DNA of 40,418 nt from JANXSD01 sp043758125 (GTDB lineage: Bacteria > Bacteroidota > Bacteroidia > AKYH767-A > OLB10): positions 1 through 40,418 of the forward strand of contig JAYVOC010000216.1 in the NCBI GenBank assembly GCA_043758125.1, in the 5' to 3' direction. Below the pieces are notes generated by a model that saw only the letters and a program-made list of their open reading frames with translations, made no database searches and was not told where the DNA came from. Position 1 is the first letter of the stretch, and every line of letters starts with the position of its first letter. A program made the translations under genes and the position numbers. This document shows, piece by piece, positions 26,797 to 34,756 of this stretch.

Positions 26797-26955
26797 GGTT
26801 GAAAAGAGTTAAAAATTTAAAATTTAAAATTATGAATTGAAGAAAAATAATAAACTTACAAATCTTGTGAAGAACAGGAGATAGAGTTTGATTAAACAGA
26901 ATGCAAAAACAATCGTCTTCCTATTTCAAAGGAAGGCAGAAGAGGTCGGTCTCAT

Positions 26956-26988
26956 AAAAAATCCCACTGAATTTCAGTGGGATTTTTT
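26956..26988 (-). terminator. Hairpin terminator of the RhuM cassette
   Basis: Arms 26956-26970 and 26974-26988 form a perfect 15-bp stem with the loop ATT (core TCCCACTGA). A-run and T-run on opposite sides make it usable on either strand. It lies ~118 nt after the stop of the zinc-finger gene and separates the cassette from the trxB promoter. Confidence 0.85.
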
Positions 26989-27105
26989 ACTTTATGTGGA
27001 CTTCACCGACAAAATCTCGAACCAGTTGCTAAAGGATATTGAAACGCTATCGAATTTAAAGCAATACATTTCAGCACATTAGAAGAGGTGAAATGTTTTG
27101 TGTTT

Positions 27106-27771
27106 TTATTGATGAACGCCATCTCTTTCTTTGTCAATATGACCTCCTGTATAACCACAAACTCCCATGCGTGGTGAATTTACAACGGGCATTTTTGCGT
27201 AATCACCAAAATCAGAGCACTCTTTTTCATGCTGTAGCGAGCATTCTTGACAGTAAAAATCCCAATCACATGTAATACAAATATCTTGCGCTGGGTGTTT
27301 TTCACATTTAGTACAAATTAATTTTAAAGGTTGGTTACGCGATAGTAAAATGATGTTTTCTGAAAGTTTAAGTTCATAATTTTTTATACCTTTTAAAAAC
27401 ACTTGTGTTGTATCGCCATAATCATAATTATGGTATATTTTTACCTTGGTTGCAAATACCTCTTCCACTTTATGATTCATTGCTATTTTAAAATCTTTAT
27501 GTCCAAAGTTACTCATATGTCCGCAACAATCAAGCCATATGTCTTTAAGAAATGTATCTATTTTTTTTAATGACAAAGAACCCTTTACTAATAAATGCAA
27601 AAACATAACACCGTCTTCAACCTCAATATGACAATACGTTTCGGGCTTTTTAGCGGAATCTTCTTTTTCTGTTTTTAATAAATGAGTGGCTAAATGCTTA
27701 GCAAGTGTTTTTTGTGAATATAATTGATTACAAAAAATACATTTACCTTCTGATGTTAATTCGTATTCCAT
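27106..27771 (-). CDS. Zinc-finger protein with pRiA4b/IS1096-TnpR-like core
   Basis: The 221-residue protein starts with a C2H2-like finger (CIFCNQLYSQKTLAKHLATH, residues ~11-30). The middle (~45-150) carries HLLVKGSLSLKKIDTFLKDIW, CCGHMSNF and HNYDYGDTTQVFLKG, the pattern of pRiA4b ORF-3-like proteins. The end has Cys pairs (CTKCEKH, CITCDWDFYC-QECS) suggesting a second zinc site, then MPVVNSPRMGVCGYTGG, a block I recall from conserved hypothetical proteins of several phyla. Its ATG overlaps the RhuM stop by one base (TAATG), implying translational coupling. The function is unknown; binding of nucleic acid or protein is a guess. Confidence 0.75.
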   Translation of the reverse strand: MEYELTSEGKCIFCNQLYSQKTLAKHLATHLLKTEKEDSAKKPETYCHIEVEDGVMFLHLLVKGSLSLKKIDTFLKDIWLDCCGHMSNFGHKDFKIAMNHKVEEVFATKVKIYHNYDYGDTTQVFLKGIKNYELKLSENIILLSRNQPLKLICTKCEKHPAQDICITCDWDFYCQECSLQHEKECSDFGDYAKMPVVNSPRMGVCGYTGGHIDKERDGVHQ

Positions 27772-28766
27772 TATCTTTTCATTTTTTTTATTTCTTTATC
27801 AAAATCCGATTCGTAATTTTTATCTTGTATAACACGGTATTTATCAAATTCCATTTCAGCTTTTAATTTAGCTTCTAGTGTAGTTATTTTACCTTTGTCA
27901 TTTAAAATTGGATAACTTGATAATTGTAAAAAATCATTAAGAAATTTACTCCAGTCTTGCATAGACATTATTAATCCGCGCTGAGCATTATTTTCGGCAA
28001 GGTCTAGGTAAGCCGAAACAATTCGATTAAGTTCTTCGATATGTTCTTCGTTTAAATAATTTTTAGCAATGCTCACCTCGCTTTTCATAATTTTTCCGTC
28101 CGGGGCCGCTTTCCATGTTTTTAAACCCATAAATAGTTTTGTTGCCTCCGCTTCGGAATAAATTATTTCGGCTGCTGTTTTGCCCGTAATTGCCCAATGT
28201 AATTTATTTTGTACTGTTGCAAAAAAGTCTTTTGTTATTATCGCTTCTTTAGTATAATCAACTGCTAAAGCATATATGTCAGTAATTTTTTGGTAAAATC
28301 TTCGTTCACTCGCACGTATTTCTCTGATGCGTTCAAGTAGCTCATCAAAATAATCTTGCCCAAAATTTTTACCTTGTTTTAAGCGTTCGTCATCTAATAA
28401 AAAACCTTTTGTAATAAATTCTTTAAGCGTATTTGTAGCCCAAATACGAAATTGTGTAGCCTCTGTAGAATTGATACGATAGCCTACAGCTAATGCTGCA
28501 TCGAGACAATAATACTCCACACTGCGTTTCACATTTCTGTTGCCCTCTTTTTGAACTGTTTCCAAAACGGAAATAGTTGCCTCTTTTTGCAGCTCGTAGG
28601 TATCATAAATATTGCTCAAATGCTTACTGATGGCTGGTACTTCAACAGCAAATAATTGAGCCATGGCTTTTTGGGTAAGCCAAAAGGTTTCGTTGTTAAA
28701 AACAACCTCCACATTTACATTACCCTTTGGGGTGCTGTATAATATGATGTTTTTTAAATGAGTCAT
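27771..28766 (-). CDS. RhuM-family virulence/accessory protein
   Basis: The 331-residue protein fits the Virulence_RhuM family along its whole length. Visible blocks are VEVVFNNETFWLTQKAMAQL, VPAISKHLSNIY, NVKRSVEYYCLDAALAVGYR, FRIWATNTLKEFITKGFLLD, DYFDELLERIREIRASERRF and the later WAITGKTAAEIIY. The N-terminal part looks like a DNA-binding fold related to KilA-N/BRO-type domains. RhuM was named from a Salmonella pathogenicity island, and homologues are scattered in accessory DNA; the molecular job is unproven. Here it heads a coupled pair with the zinc-finger gene. A 14-bp palindrome lies 53 nt upstream of the start. The 3' end of tRNA-Arg faces it. Confidence 0.92.
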   Translation of the reverse strand: MTHLKNIILYSTPKGNVNVEVVFNNETFWLTQKAMAQLFAVEVPAISKHLSNIYDTYELQKEATISVLETVQKEGNRNVKRSVEYYCLDAALAVGYRINSTEATQFRIWATNTLKEFITKGFLLDDERLKQGKNFGQDYFDELLERIREIRASERRFYQKITDIYALAVDYTKEAIITKDFFATVQNKLHWAITGKTAAEIIYSEAEATKLFMGLKTWKAAPDGKIMKSEVSIAKNYLNEEHIEELNRIVSAYLDLAENNAQRGLIMSMQDWSKFLNDFLQLSSYPILNDKGKITTLEAKLKAEMEFDKYRVIQDKNYESDFDKEIKKMKR

Positions 28767-28780
28767 TGTTTTTTGGTTTC

Positions 28781-28832
28781 ATCAACTATTATGTTGATTT
28801 TTTGATTGACTATGCTTATACGATTAATCGTA
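28781..28832 (-). promoter_or_regulatory. Palindromes upstream of the RhuM pair (candidate operators)
   Basis: TACGATTAATCGTA at 28819-28832 is a perfect 14-bp palindrome. ATCAAC (28781-28786) and GTTGAT (28793-28798) form a second, spaced inverted repeat nearer the start codon. Both lie in the short leader/promoter region between the tRNA terminator and the RhuM ATG. They may be bound by RhuM or its partner; this is inference. Confidence 0.45.
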
Positions 28833-28862
28833 GTGTTCATTTAAGCAGTTCTAATCAAAAGC

Positions 28863-28900
28863 AAAAAAGTGTAGAAAAAAACATTTTTCTACACTTTTTT
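28863..28900 (-). terminator. Hairpin terminator of tRNA-Arg
   Basis: Arms 28863-28879 and 28884-28900 pair perfectly over 17 bp (core GTGTAG/CTACAC) with the loop AACA. It ends in six T residues in the direction of the tRNA transcript and begins three bases after the tRNA 3' end. Confidence 0.9.
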
Positions 28901-28903
28901 TAG

Positions 28904-28977
28904 TGGTCTCGGAGGGGTTCAAACCCCCAACCTCCTGATCCGTAGTCAGGTGCTCTATTCAGTTGAGCTACGAAACC
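28904..28977 (-). tRNA. tRNA-Arg (anticodon ACG)
   Basis: The 74-nt minus-strand sequence folds fully. The acceptor GGTTTCG/CGAGACC has one T-G wobble. The D arm is GCTC/GAGC, the anticodon stem CCTGA/TCAGG has loop CTACGGA (anticodon ACG), the variable loop is AGGTT, and the T arm is GGGGG/CCCTC with loop TTTGAAC. The discriminator is A and CCA is not encoded. A34 in tRNA-Arg(ACG) is normally deaminated to inosine by TadA to read CGU, CGC and CGA. Confidence 0.97.
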
Positions 28978-28991
28978 ATTATTACGGGCTG

Positions 28992-29022
28992 CAAAAGTAG
29001 GATTTTTTATCTAAAACCAAAA
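28992..29022 (-). promoter_or_regulatory. Promoter of tRNA-Arg
   Basis: On the minus strand TTTTG (29022-29018) is followed after 18 bases by TACTTTTG (28999-28992). This is a good match to the Bacteroidota promoter pair TTTG / TAnnTTTG. It ends 14 nt before the tRNA 5' end. Confidence 0.7.
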
Positions 29023-29029
29023 TTTTACT

Positions 29030-30016
29030 TTATTTCTTTTCGTTAGCTCCAGGTGCAGATCCAGGTTTAGCAATTGATTCTCGCATACTGGTATCAGCCT
29101 GAACATTTTGCATCTTGTAATAATCCATAATACCCATATTTCCAGATCTAAAAGCTTCTGCCATTGCCAATGGAATCTGTGCCTCCGCCTCAATAACCTT
29201 TGACCTCGCTTCTTGCGCTTTTGCTTTCATTTCTTGCTCGTAAGCAACAGCCATAGCTCTTCTTTCTTCAGCCTTCGCTTGTGCTACTTTCAAATCAGCA
29301 GAAGCTTGTTCAGTTTGCAATTTTGCTCCGATATTCTCTCCAACGTCAATATCTGCAATATCAATAGAAAGAATCTCAAAAGCTGTTCCTGCATCCAACC
29401 CTTTATTCAAAACTGTTTTGGAAATCTGATCTGGATTTTCCAATACCGATTTATGATCGTGAGCTGATCCAATTGTAGTTACAATTCCTTCTCCAACACG
29501 AGCTAAGATGGTTTCTTCTCCAGCTCCTCCAACTAATTGGTTGATGTTTGCTCTAACAGTCACACGCGCTCTAACAACAAGCTGAATTCCATTTTTTGCT
29601 ACTGCAGATACAGGTGGTGTATCTATTACACGAGGATTTACAGAAAGTTGAACAGCATCACGAACATCTCTACCAGCTAAATCAATTGCAGTAGCTGTTT
29701 TAAAGGTCAAAGGAATATTTGCTTTATCAGCAGATATAAGTGCTTTAATTACATTGTTAACATTTCCACCAGCTAGATAATGCGTTTCTACTTCGTTGGT
29801 AGTAAGAATTAATCCTGCCTTCGTTCCAGTTATCATTGCGTTGACAACGATGGATGGTGGTACTTTTCTGAGTCGCATCAATACCAAATTCATGATACTA
29901 ATTTTTACATTGGAAAATACTGCTGTTATCCATAGGTTAACTGGTATGAAATACAAGAAGAAAAAAATGAATATTATCGCCCCAAAGATGATCAGGAATA
30001 AAACTGGTAATTGCAT
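29030..30016 (-). CDS. floA: Flotillin-like protein FloA
   Basis: The 328-residue protein is the bacterial FloA/YqfA type. An N-terminal hydrophobic hairpin (~4-26) anchors it in the inner membrane. An SPFH-like region then carries MRLRKVPPSIVVNAMITGTKAG and VETHYLAGGNV, followed by VQLSVNPRVIDTPPVSAVAKNG and the helical ...DIGENIGAKLQTEQA-type block (here DVGENIGAKLQTEQA). The C-terminal coiled coil is rich in Ala/Glu/Lys (ADLKVAQAKAEERRAMAVA). Flotillins organise membrane microdomains that assemble signalling, protease and secretion complexes. It follows the NfeD-like gene by 72 nt, the classical partner arrangement. Confidence 0.95.
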   Translation of the reverse strand: MQLPVLFLIIFGAIIFIFFFLYFIPVNLWITAVFSNVKISIMNLVLMRLRKVPPSIVVNAMITGTKAGLILTTNEVETHYLAGGNVNNVIKALISADKANIPLTFKTATAIDLAGRDVRDAVQLSVNPRVIDTPPVSAVAKNGIQLVVRARVTVRANINQLVGGAGEETILARVGEGIVTTIGSAHDHKSVLENPDQISKTVLNKGLDAGTAFEILSIDIADIDVGENIGAKLQTEQASADLKVAQAKAEERRAMAVAYEQEMKAKAQEARSKVIEAEAQIPLAMAEAFRSGNMGIMDYYKMQNVQADTSMRESIAKPGSAPGANEKK

Positions 30017-30088
30017 GTTGGTTGGTATTAGTTTGGTGAAGATAATTTCAAAAAATGAATAAGCACTATTTTTTATTTAAAAACCTTT

Positions 30089-30556
30089 TTAATCTTTTTT
30101 AGGCTTAACGATGAGTTTTCCTGGCTCAATGCGAATAACTTCTACTGGATAATTGGGCGGAATAAGTTCACCTTCTGAACTAGCTTCAAATTTTATCCCA
30201 TTAATTTTAACACTACCCATAGGTCTTAAGCTAGATATCGCATAGCCTGTATCACCAGGTAAAACAGCTCCTGATTCTATTTCATTAACGCGCCCTTTGT
30301 TTGTTTCTTTCAAACTAAATCGTTTCCAAAAGCCAGTCTTTAAAGCTAGGTACAATGCAACAGCAAGTAATAGAATTGCAAAAACACCAACAGCAACTGT
30401 AACTGTCGGACCAAATACTTGCCACGTCCATACTAGCCCCATGCACATGAATATTCCACCAACAATTCCAACTATTAACCCTGGAACTATTAGTATTTCA
30501 AGTACAATTAATGCGATCCCAAAAAATATTAAAACTGCAATAAAGAAAATCGACAT
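30089..30556 (-). CDS. NfeD-like membrane protein, FloA partner
   Basis: The 155-residue protein has three to four membrane helices in the first ~75 residues (FFIAVLIFFGIALIVLEILI, VGIVGGIFMCMGLVW, VGVFAILLLAVALYLAL). A soluble OB-fold NfeD domain follows at ~95-155 (GDTGYAISSLRPMGSVKING, then PVEVIRIEPGKLIVKP). It is the short NfeD type without the ClpP-like protease domain. Such proteins pair with flotillins in membrane microdomains. The gene lies between an M48 protease gene and floA on the same strand. Confidence 0.92.
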   Translation of the reverse strand: MSIFFIAVLIFFGIALIVLEILIVPGLIVGIVGGIFMCMGLVWTWQVFGPTVTVAVGVFAILLLAVALYLALKTGFWKRFSLKETNKGRVNEIESGAVLPGDTGYAISSLRPMGSVKINGIKFEASSEGELIPPNYPVEVIRIEPGKLIVKPKKD

Positions 30557-30596
30557 TTAGCTATTTTTAGGAGGATAAATTTAACTGATGATAGAA

Positions 30597-31412
30597 TTAA
30601 TTACTCTTTGATGGCTTGTAATATTTTAATGCTTCAGGCATAAATTTATTCAAATCGTTGATCCTTGTTTGATCACTTGGATGTGTACTTAAAATCTCAG
30701 GAGGTTTTTGTCCACCAACCTTTGACATTCGTTGCCAGAATTTTGGTGCTTCATGAGGATCATATCCAGCAATAGCTGCGAAGATAAGCCCTAATTTATC
30801 AGCTTCTGATTCGTGAATTCTTGAATAAGGTAAAAGTACACCTACATTTGCACCAACACCATAAGCTTGGTTAAAAATTGCTTGTGTTTCTGCTGATTTT
30901 GTTTGCAATGCTACGTTCAATGCAACACCACCCATTTGTGCAATCATTTCTTGGCTCATCCTCTCATTACCATGTCGCGCTACAGCATGCGCAATTTCAT
31001 GTCCCATAACAATTGCTAACGAGGTTTCATTTTGCGTTACAGCAAGTAATCCACTATAAACAACTACTTTTCCACCAGGCATACACCAAGCATTCACTGT
31101 AGGATCTTTAACAAGATTAAACTCCCATTTATATCCTGCAACACGACTACCTAAATTGTTTTGATTTAAATATTGTATTACCGCTGACTGAATTTTTTGT
31201 CCCACTTTTTTTACCAACTGAGCATCAGGATCAGAAGCTAGAGCGGGAGGGTTTTTTGAAAGAAAATCTTTGTATTGCGTAAGACTTAATCCTACCAATT
31301 CACTTTCATTTACCAAACTTATTTGCTTTCGATTGGTTAATGGAACTTTACTACAAGATGGTGCAAGGAACAGCAGTGCTACCAAGGGTAACAAAAACAA
31401 ATGTTTTTTCAT
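30597..31412 (-). CDS. M48-family metalloprotease, lipoprotein
   Basis: The 271-residue protein begins with a lipoprotein signal, with the acylated Cys in FLAPSCSKVP (residue ~20). The zinc site HEIAHAVARHGNERM lies near residues 136-150, and a downstream SRIHESEADKLGL supplies the third ligand (Glu). This matches the LoiP/YcaL branch of M48 peptidases, which sit in the periplasm on the outer-membrane side and degrade misfolded envelope proteins. The enzyme is of typical length. It begins 14 nt after clpS stops and is followed by the nfeD-like gene after 40 nt, so all appear to form one operon. Confidence 0.93.
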   Translation of the reverse strand: MKKHLFLLPLVALLFLAPSCSKVPLTNRKQISLVNESELVGLSLTQYKDFLSKNPPALASDPDAQLVKKVGQKIQSAVIQYLNQNNLGSRVAGYKWEFNLVKDPTVNAWCMPGGKVVVYSGLLAVTQNETSLAIVMGHEIAHAVARHGNERMSQEMIAQMGGVALNVALQTKSAETQAIFNQAYGVGANVGVLLPYSRIHESEADKLGLIFAAIAGYDPHEAPKFWQRMSKVGGQKPPEILSTHPSDQTRINDLNKFMPEALKYYKPSKSN

Positions 31413-31426
31413 AAATTAAGGATAAA

Positions 31427-31711
31427 TTATTCGATAGTTGCGCTTAAACCTCTTAATTGTAACGCTTCACACATAGGACGTAATTCTTCAAAAAAACCAT
31501 TTTTAACACTACATTTTCCCGCATGATGTACAATATAAGAGCACTGCTCTGCTTGTATGTGGTCATGTCGGCAAATATCAACAAGTGAATCAATCACCCA
31601 GTCAAAAGTATTTACGTCATCATTATATAAAACAATGTGATTTTCTTTTTTCTCTACTACTTCTAAAAGTAAATCTTCCTGTTCGAAAGGCTTATGGGTT
31701 AAATATATCAT
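31427..31711 (-). CDS. clpS: ATP-dependent Clp protease adaptor ClpS
   Basis: The 94-residue protein has the ClpS fold. NHIVLYNDDVNTFDWVIDSL contains the conserved N-DD-T motif that binds the N-terminal amine of N-degron substrates, and YIVHHAGKCSV holds the conserved His and GK-A/S-V segment. It delivers proteins with destabilising N-terminal residues to ClpAP or ClpCP. It is the first gene of the clpS-M48-nfeD-floA run. An imperfect promoter box TACCTTCG lies at 31735-31728 on the minus strand. No clpA or clpC lies in the window. Confidence 0.94.
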   Translation of the reverse strand: MIYLTHKPFEQEDLLLEVVEKKENHIVLYNDDVNTFDWVIDSLVDICRHDHIQAEQCSYIVHHAGKCSVKNGFFEELRPMCEALQLRGLSATIE

Positions 31712-31821
31712 CTCTTAAGCTTTGCCACGAAGGTAAGGCTTTCCTTTTTGATCAACTAATAAATATAGCTTATAGTTGGTATTCAGTGTATTAATTTTTT
31801 AACTGGATAAATTATAAAAAG

Positions 31822-31850
31822 GAAACGGTTCGTTATTCACGAACCGTTTC
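31822..31850 (-). terminator. Hairpin terminator
   Basis: GAAACGGTTCG (31822-31832) and CGAACCGTTTC (31840-31850) form a perfect 11-bp stem with a seven-base loop. On the minus strand it is followed by CCTTTTT, so it terminates the PD40/SPOR protein gene, whose stop lies 23 nt before. Confidence 0.88.
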
Positions 31851-31872
31851 AGCATTTAGGGAAGAAGAATTC

Positions 31873-33666
31873 TTACTTGCTACCTGTTTTGTTAATGGCG
31901 TCAGTCAATTTAATTGGTTTTTCTCCTTTAAATGCTACTATAAAGGCGTCGGAAAATCCTGCTTGAACGAGCGTATATTTTAAATTTTTTGCTGATGCAT
32001 ATTTTGATTCACCTCCCATATAAAATCTAAGCCATGTTAAATCATCATAATGAGTCAACATTGATTTGTCGGCTTTCTTTTCTAATCTTTTTTGAATCAC
32101 TTCGCGTTGATGTTTGCTGAATGCACCAATTTGAACTTTAAATTGAACTTCTTCAGAAATTCCATTAATGATCGCCTTATCATTCACAATGCTCATTCCA
32201 TTAACATCATTTTTCGCATTACCATTTTTTAAATCAGCAGAAGTAATTCCAGATGATGCATTACCATTTTCATCAACATTAGCAGTTAATGAAGCATCGA
32301 TAGCTTCTGCATCAGTTAATTTTCGATTGGTAATTGCCAAATCTTCTTTACCACTTTCATTACGGCTTAAGAAAATATCTTGTACCATTATGTTATCACT
32401 AAATTCAAGGAAACTAACATCTAACGAATGTTGTTGAAAGCCTTCAGCAGTAACTGTGAATTTATAAGTTCCTGGTCCAGGTAATTCAACAGAATATTCT
32501 CCATTAGTTTTATTTGTCATTAAATCTGCAACAACATTTTGATCGCCATCTCTTGTGATAGTGAGTTTTATTTCTTTTAAATCTGGCTGCCCGATACAAT
32601 TAAATTTTCCATTAAGTGCGATTGGTAAATCTTCGGTGTTTTTATAAGGCACTTTATAAACGGTAAACATACCAGGCCCAGTTTCACGTTGGCTAGTAAA
32701 ATATGCCCATTTATCTTCAACTGATGATACAAAACAAAAATCATCGTCGGGCGAATTATAAGGTGATCCGATATTTATTGGATTGCTCCATGTTTTAGAA
32801 ACGGAATTATAATACGCTTTAAAAATATCAAATCCACCAGTGCTGGTATGTCCTCTTGAACTGAAATACAATATTCGTCCATCAGTATTGCACGTAGGAA
32901 ATATTTCATCTTGTGAAGAATTGATAGAAACTCCAACATTAGTTGGTACTGTCCAATTATTTTCTAGATCCTTTTCCACTCTAAAAATATCACGACTACT
33001 AGTCTCTGCATTCATTGCTGAATAATACATCACTCTGCCATTTGCACTAAGAAATATCATTGGACGATCATCTTTTTCGCTTTTTGATGTTTGAATAATT
33101 TCATCAGGCATACTTAATAATTTGCCATTTCCAGAAGTGAAGGTATATTTGTTGTAGAAATCATTTGCCATACTTTCTGTACGTTCCATGATCGATTCAT
33201 TTTTCGTTGTGTCAAGAATTTTCTTGGCGTTATTACACATTTCCATTAACTGAGGTGTCGACCATCTACCAGCATTTCTAGCTCCTACAATTTTATTATA
33301 TTCCGTAAATGAACGAAGTGATTCTTCAAATCGATAATTCAAATGCAACGCACGACCCATATAATAATATATTTCTTCAGGTGTTTTAGGGTTTTGCATT
33401 GCAATATCTAAATAAGGAAGTGCTTGCGATTTATCTTTGGCAATAATCGTTAAACAAATACCATAATAGTAATTGTATTTATAACTCTTAGGATTACTAC
33501 TTAACAACTGCGCAAACAAAGGTGCTGCTTTATCATATTGCTTTGCAAGAAAGAGTTTTTCCGCTTGTTTAGCTCTTTGGTTCACTGACTCTCCTTTCGC
33601 TATGAAAGATAAGTTCATTAGTAATAAAATCATTACAACTGAAATCGACAAAATTTTATTTCTCAT
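31873..33666 (-). CDS. Envelope protein: TPR + PD40 propeller + carboxypeptidase-regulatory-like + SPOR-like domain
   Basis: The 597-residue protein has a signal peptide (~1-24). TPR-like helices lie at ~30-140 (KQYDKAAPLFAQLLSSNPKS). A PD40/WD40-like propeller lies at ~195-350, with RPMIFLSANGRVMYYSAM, EIFPTCNTDGRILYFSSRG and DDDFCFVSSVEDKWAYFTSQR. A carboxypeptidase-regulatory-like fold lies at ~355-430 (NGEYSVELPGPGTYKFTVTA). The end, ~505-590, reads VQFKVQIGAFSKHQREVIQ and KNLKYTLVQAGFSDAFIVAF, close to a SPOR domain. The order resembles the T9SS envelope protein PorE, but PorE-type proteins end in an OmpA domain. Both OmpA and SPOR can bind peptidoglycan, so an anchoring role at the cell wall is plausible. 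Confidence 0.85.
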   Translation of the reverse strand: MRNKILSISVVMILLLMNLSFIAKGESVNQRAKQAEKLFLAKQYDKAAPLFAQLLSSNPKSYKYNYYYGICLTIIAKDKSQALPYLDIAMQNPKTPEEIYYYMGRALHLNYRFEESLRSFTEYNKIVGARNAGRWSTPQLMEMCNNAKKILDTTKNESIMERTESMANDFYNKYTFTSGNGKLLSMPDEIIQTSKSEKDDRPMIFLSANGRVMYYSAMNAETSSRDIFRVEKDLENNWTVPTNVGVSINSSQDEIFPTCNTDGRILYFSSRGHTSTGGFDIFKAYYNSVSKTWSNPINIGSPYNSPDDDFCFVSSVEDKWAYFTSQRETGPGMFTVYKVPYKNTEDLPIALNGKFNCIGQPDLKEIKLTITRDGDQNVVADLMTNKTNGEYSVELPGPGTYKFTVTAEGFQQHSLDVSFLEFSDNIMVQDIFLSRNESGKEDLAITNRKLTDAEAIDASLTANVDENGNASSGITSADLKNGNAKNDVNGMSIVNDKAIINGISEEVQFKVQIGAFSKHQREVIQKRLEKKADKSMLTHYDDLTWLRFYMGGESKYASAKNLKYTLVQAGFSDAFIVAFKGEKPIKLTDAINKTGSK

Positions 33667-33758
33667 TGTTCTTTAAGTTTTTGAACGTGGCTTATATACG
33701 GATTTATGAAAGTGCTGTTACAAAATCTAAGCAAATAAGTCTTTTAAAAATGACAAAA

Positions 33759-33776
33759 AATGTAATTTCTTACATT
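33759..33776. repeat. Inverted repeat upstream of the PD40/SPOR gene
   Basis: AATGTAA (33759-33765) and TTACATT (33770-33776) form a short inverted repeat with a 4-nt spacer, ~95 nt upstream of the gene's ATG. It is a possible operator; arm length is short enough for chance in AT-rich DNA. Confidence 0.3.
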
Positions 33777-33937
33777 ATAAAATGTTTCGTTAAAATTAGG
33801 TTAATCGTGTTTCTACGAAAATAAAATTAGTTAGTTACACTAATGTTTAAATAAAATTGAAATTTGTATTCAATAAAAAAGAAAGATCCACTTTCAAAAA
33901 TTTTGAATCAATAACGTACACATTCAGTAATTAATTT

Positions 33938-33966
33938 ATAAGAAAAATTAGCCTAATTTTTCTTAT
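33938..33966 (-). terminator. AT-rich hairpin overlapping the plsY stop
   Basis: ATAAGAAAAATTA (33938-33950) and TAATTTTTCTTAT (33954-33966) pair over 13 bp with a GCC loop. The stem includes the last codons and stop of plsY. It lacks a GC-rich core, so termination is likely but weakly supported. Confidence 0.45.
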
Positions 33967-34594
33967 GCTTTCTCAAAAAATTTACTTTACTTTCTTCGCC
34001 ACGTAAAAGTCTTTCAATGTTTTTTTGATGTGTCATTAATACCAAAATGCATACAAACATTGCAAAAATGTTCATGCCGGGAACATTCTCATGATAAATA
34101 AACATGATCACTACAGGAAACGCAAACCCCGAAAGCATTGAACTTAAAGAAACATATCCAGTTAGGTATAATGAAGTAAAAAATACAAGACTACAAACAG
34201 CAGCAGCTTGTGGATGTACGGCAGCTAAAATTCCTAATAAAGTAGCAACACCTTTTCCTCCTCTAAATCCTGCTAAAACAGGAAAGATATGTCCTAATAA
34301 TGCTGCAATACTTAAGGTAAGTTCAAAATTTACATATTGCTGTGTATTTGGTAAATATTTGCCAGTAATTAGCACCAATTTAACTGCTAAAAATCCTTTT
34401 AACGTATCAATTAAAAATACAGGAATTCCCGCTTTAGGACCTAATACTCTAAAAGTATTCGTAGCACCTGCATTTCCACTACCGAAATCTCTTACGTCAA
34501 CACCAAACATCAATTTACCGATCCATACCGCTGATGGTATCGAACCAATAATATATGCTAACAGCAATAAGCTGATATTTTGAAAATTGATCAT
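33953..34594 (-). CDS. plsY: Glycerol-3-phosphate acyltransferase PlsY
   Basis: The 213-residue membrane protein has five to seven hydrophobic segments and the three PlsY cytoplasmic motifs: GSIPSAVWIGKLMFGVDVRD-FGSGNAGATN near 17-45, then GHIFPVLAGFRGGKGVATLLG near 100-120, and the later HQKNIERLLRGEE. It transfers the acyl group from acyl-phosphate to glycerol-3-phosphate in the inner membrane, the first step of phospholipid synthesis. PlsX, which makes the acyl-phosphate, is not in the window. A TACTTTTG box at 34609-34602 lies just 7 nt before the ATG. Confidence 0.96.
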   Translation of the reverse strand: MINFQNISLLLLAYIIGSIPSAVWIGKLMFGVDVRDFGSGNAGATNTFRVLGPKAGIPVFLIDTLKGFLAVKLVLITGKYLPNTQQYVNFELTLSIAALLGHIFPVLAGFRGGKGVATLLGILAAVHPQAAAVCSLVFFTSLYLTGYVSLSSMLSGFAFPVVIMFIYHENVPGMNIFAMFVCILVLMTHQKNIERLLRGEESKVNFLRKHKKN

Positions 34595-34601
34595 GAGTTG
34601 C

Positions 34602-34609
34602 CAAAAGTA
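34602..34609 (-). promoter_or_regulatory. Candidate -7 box next to the plsY start
   Basis: The minus strand reads TACTTTTG, with a TTTG about 23 nt further upstream. It ends seven bases before the ATG, so the transcript would have almost no leader. Confidence 0.5.
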
Positions 34610-34756
34610 ATAACGAAAATCAATTTTAACCTCAAATATGTAATTCCATTATTGCAATTCATCAAATCATTAAGAATGAGGAGTAATTTATCTTCATAAT
34701 TAATTTTTGTGTAATTATCTCTTAATCAATTCTTGCGGGTTTCATCAAGATAATTA

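Noticed and set aside
26888..27082. 64-codon plus-strand frame
   Set aside because: A perfect 15-bp terminator hairpin lies inside it, and the peptide has no recognisable features.
28767..28911. Integration (att) site duplication for the RhuM cassette at the tRNA-Arg 3' end
   Set aside because: I looked for a copy of the tRNA 3' end on the far side of the cassette (26800-27110) and found none; there is also no integrase.
34104..34583. 159-codon plus-strand frame
   Set aside because: It is fully antisense to plsY, which has all family motifs.
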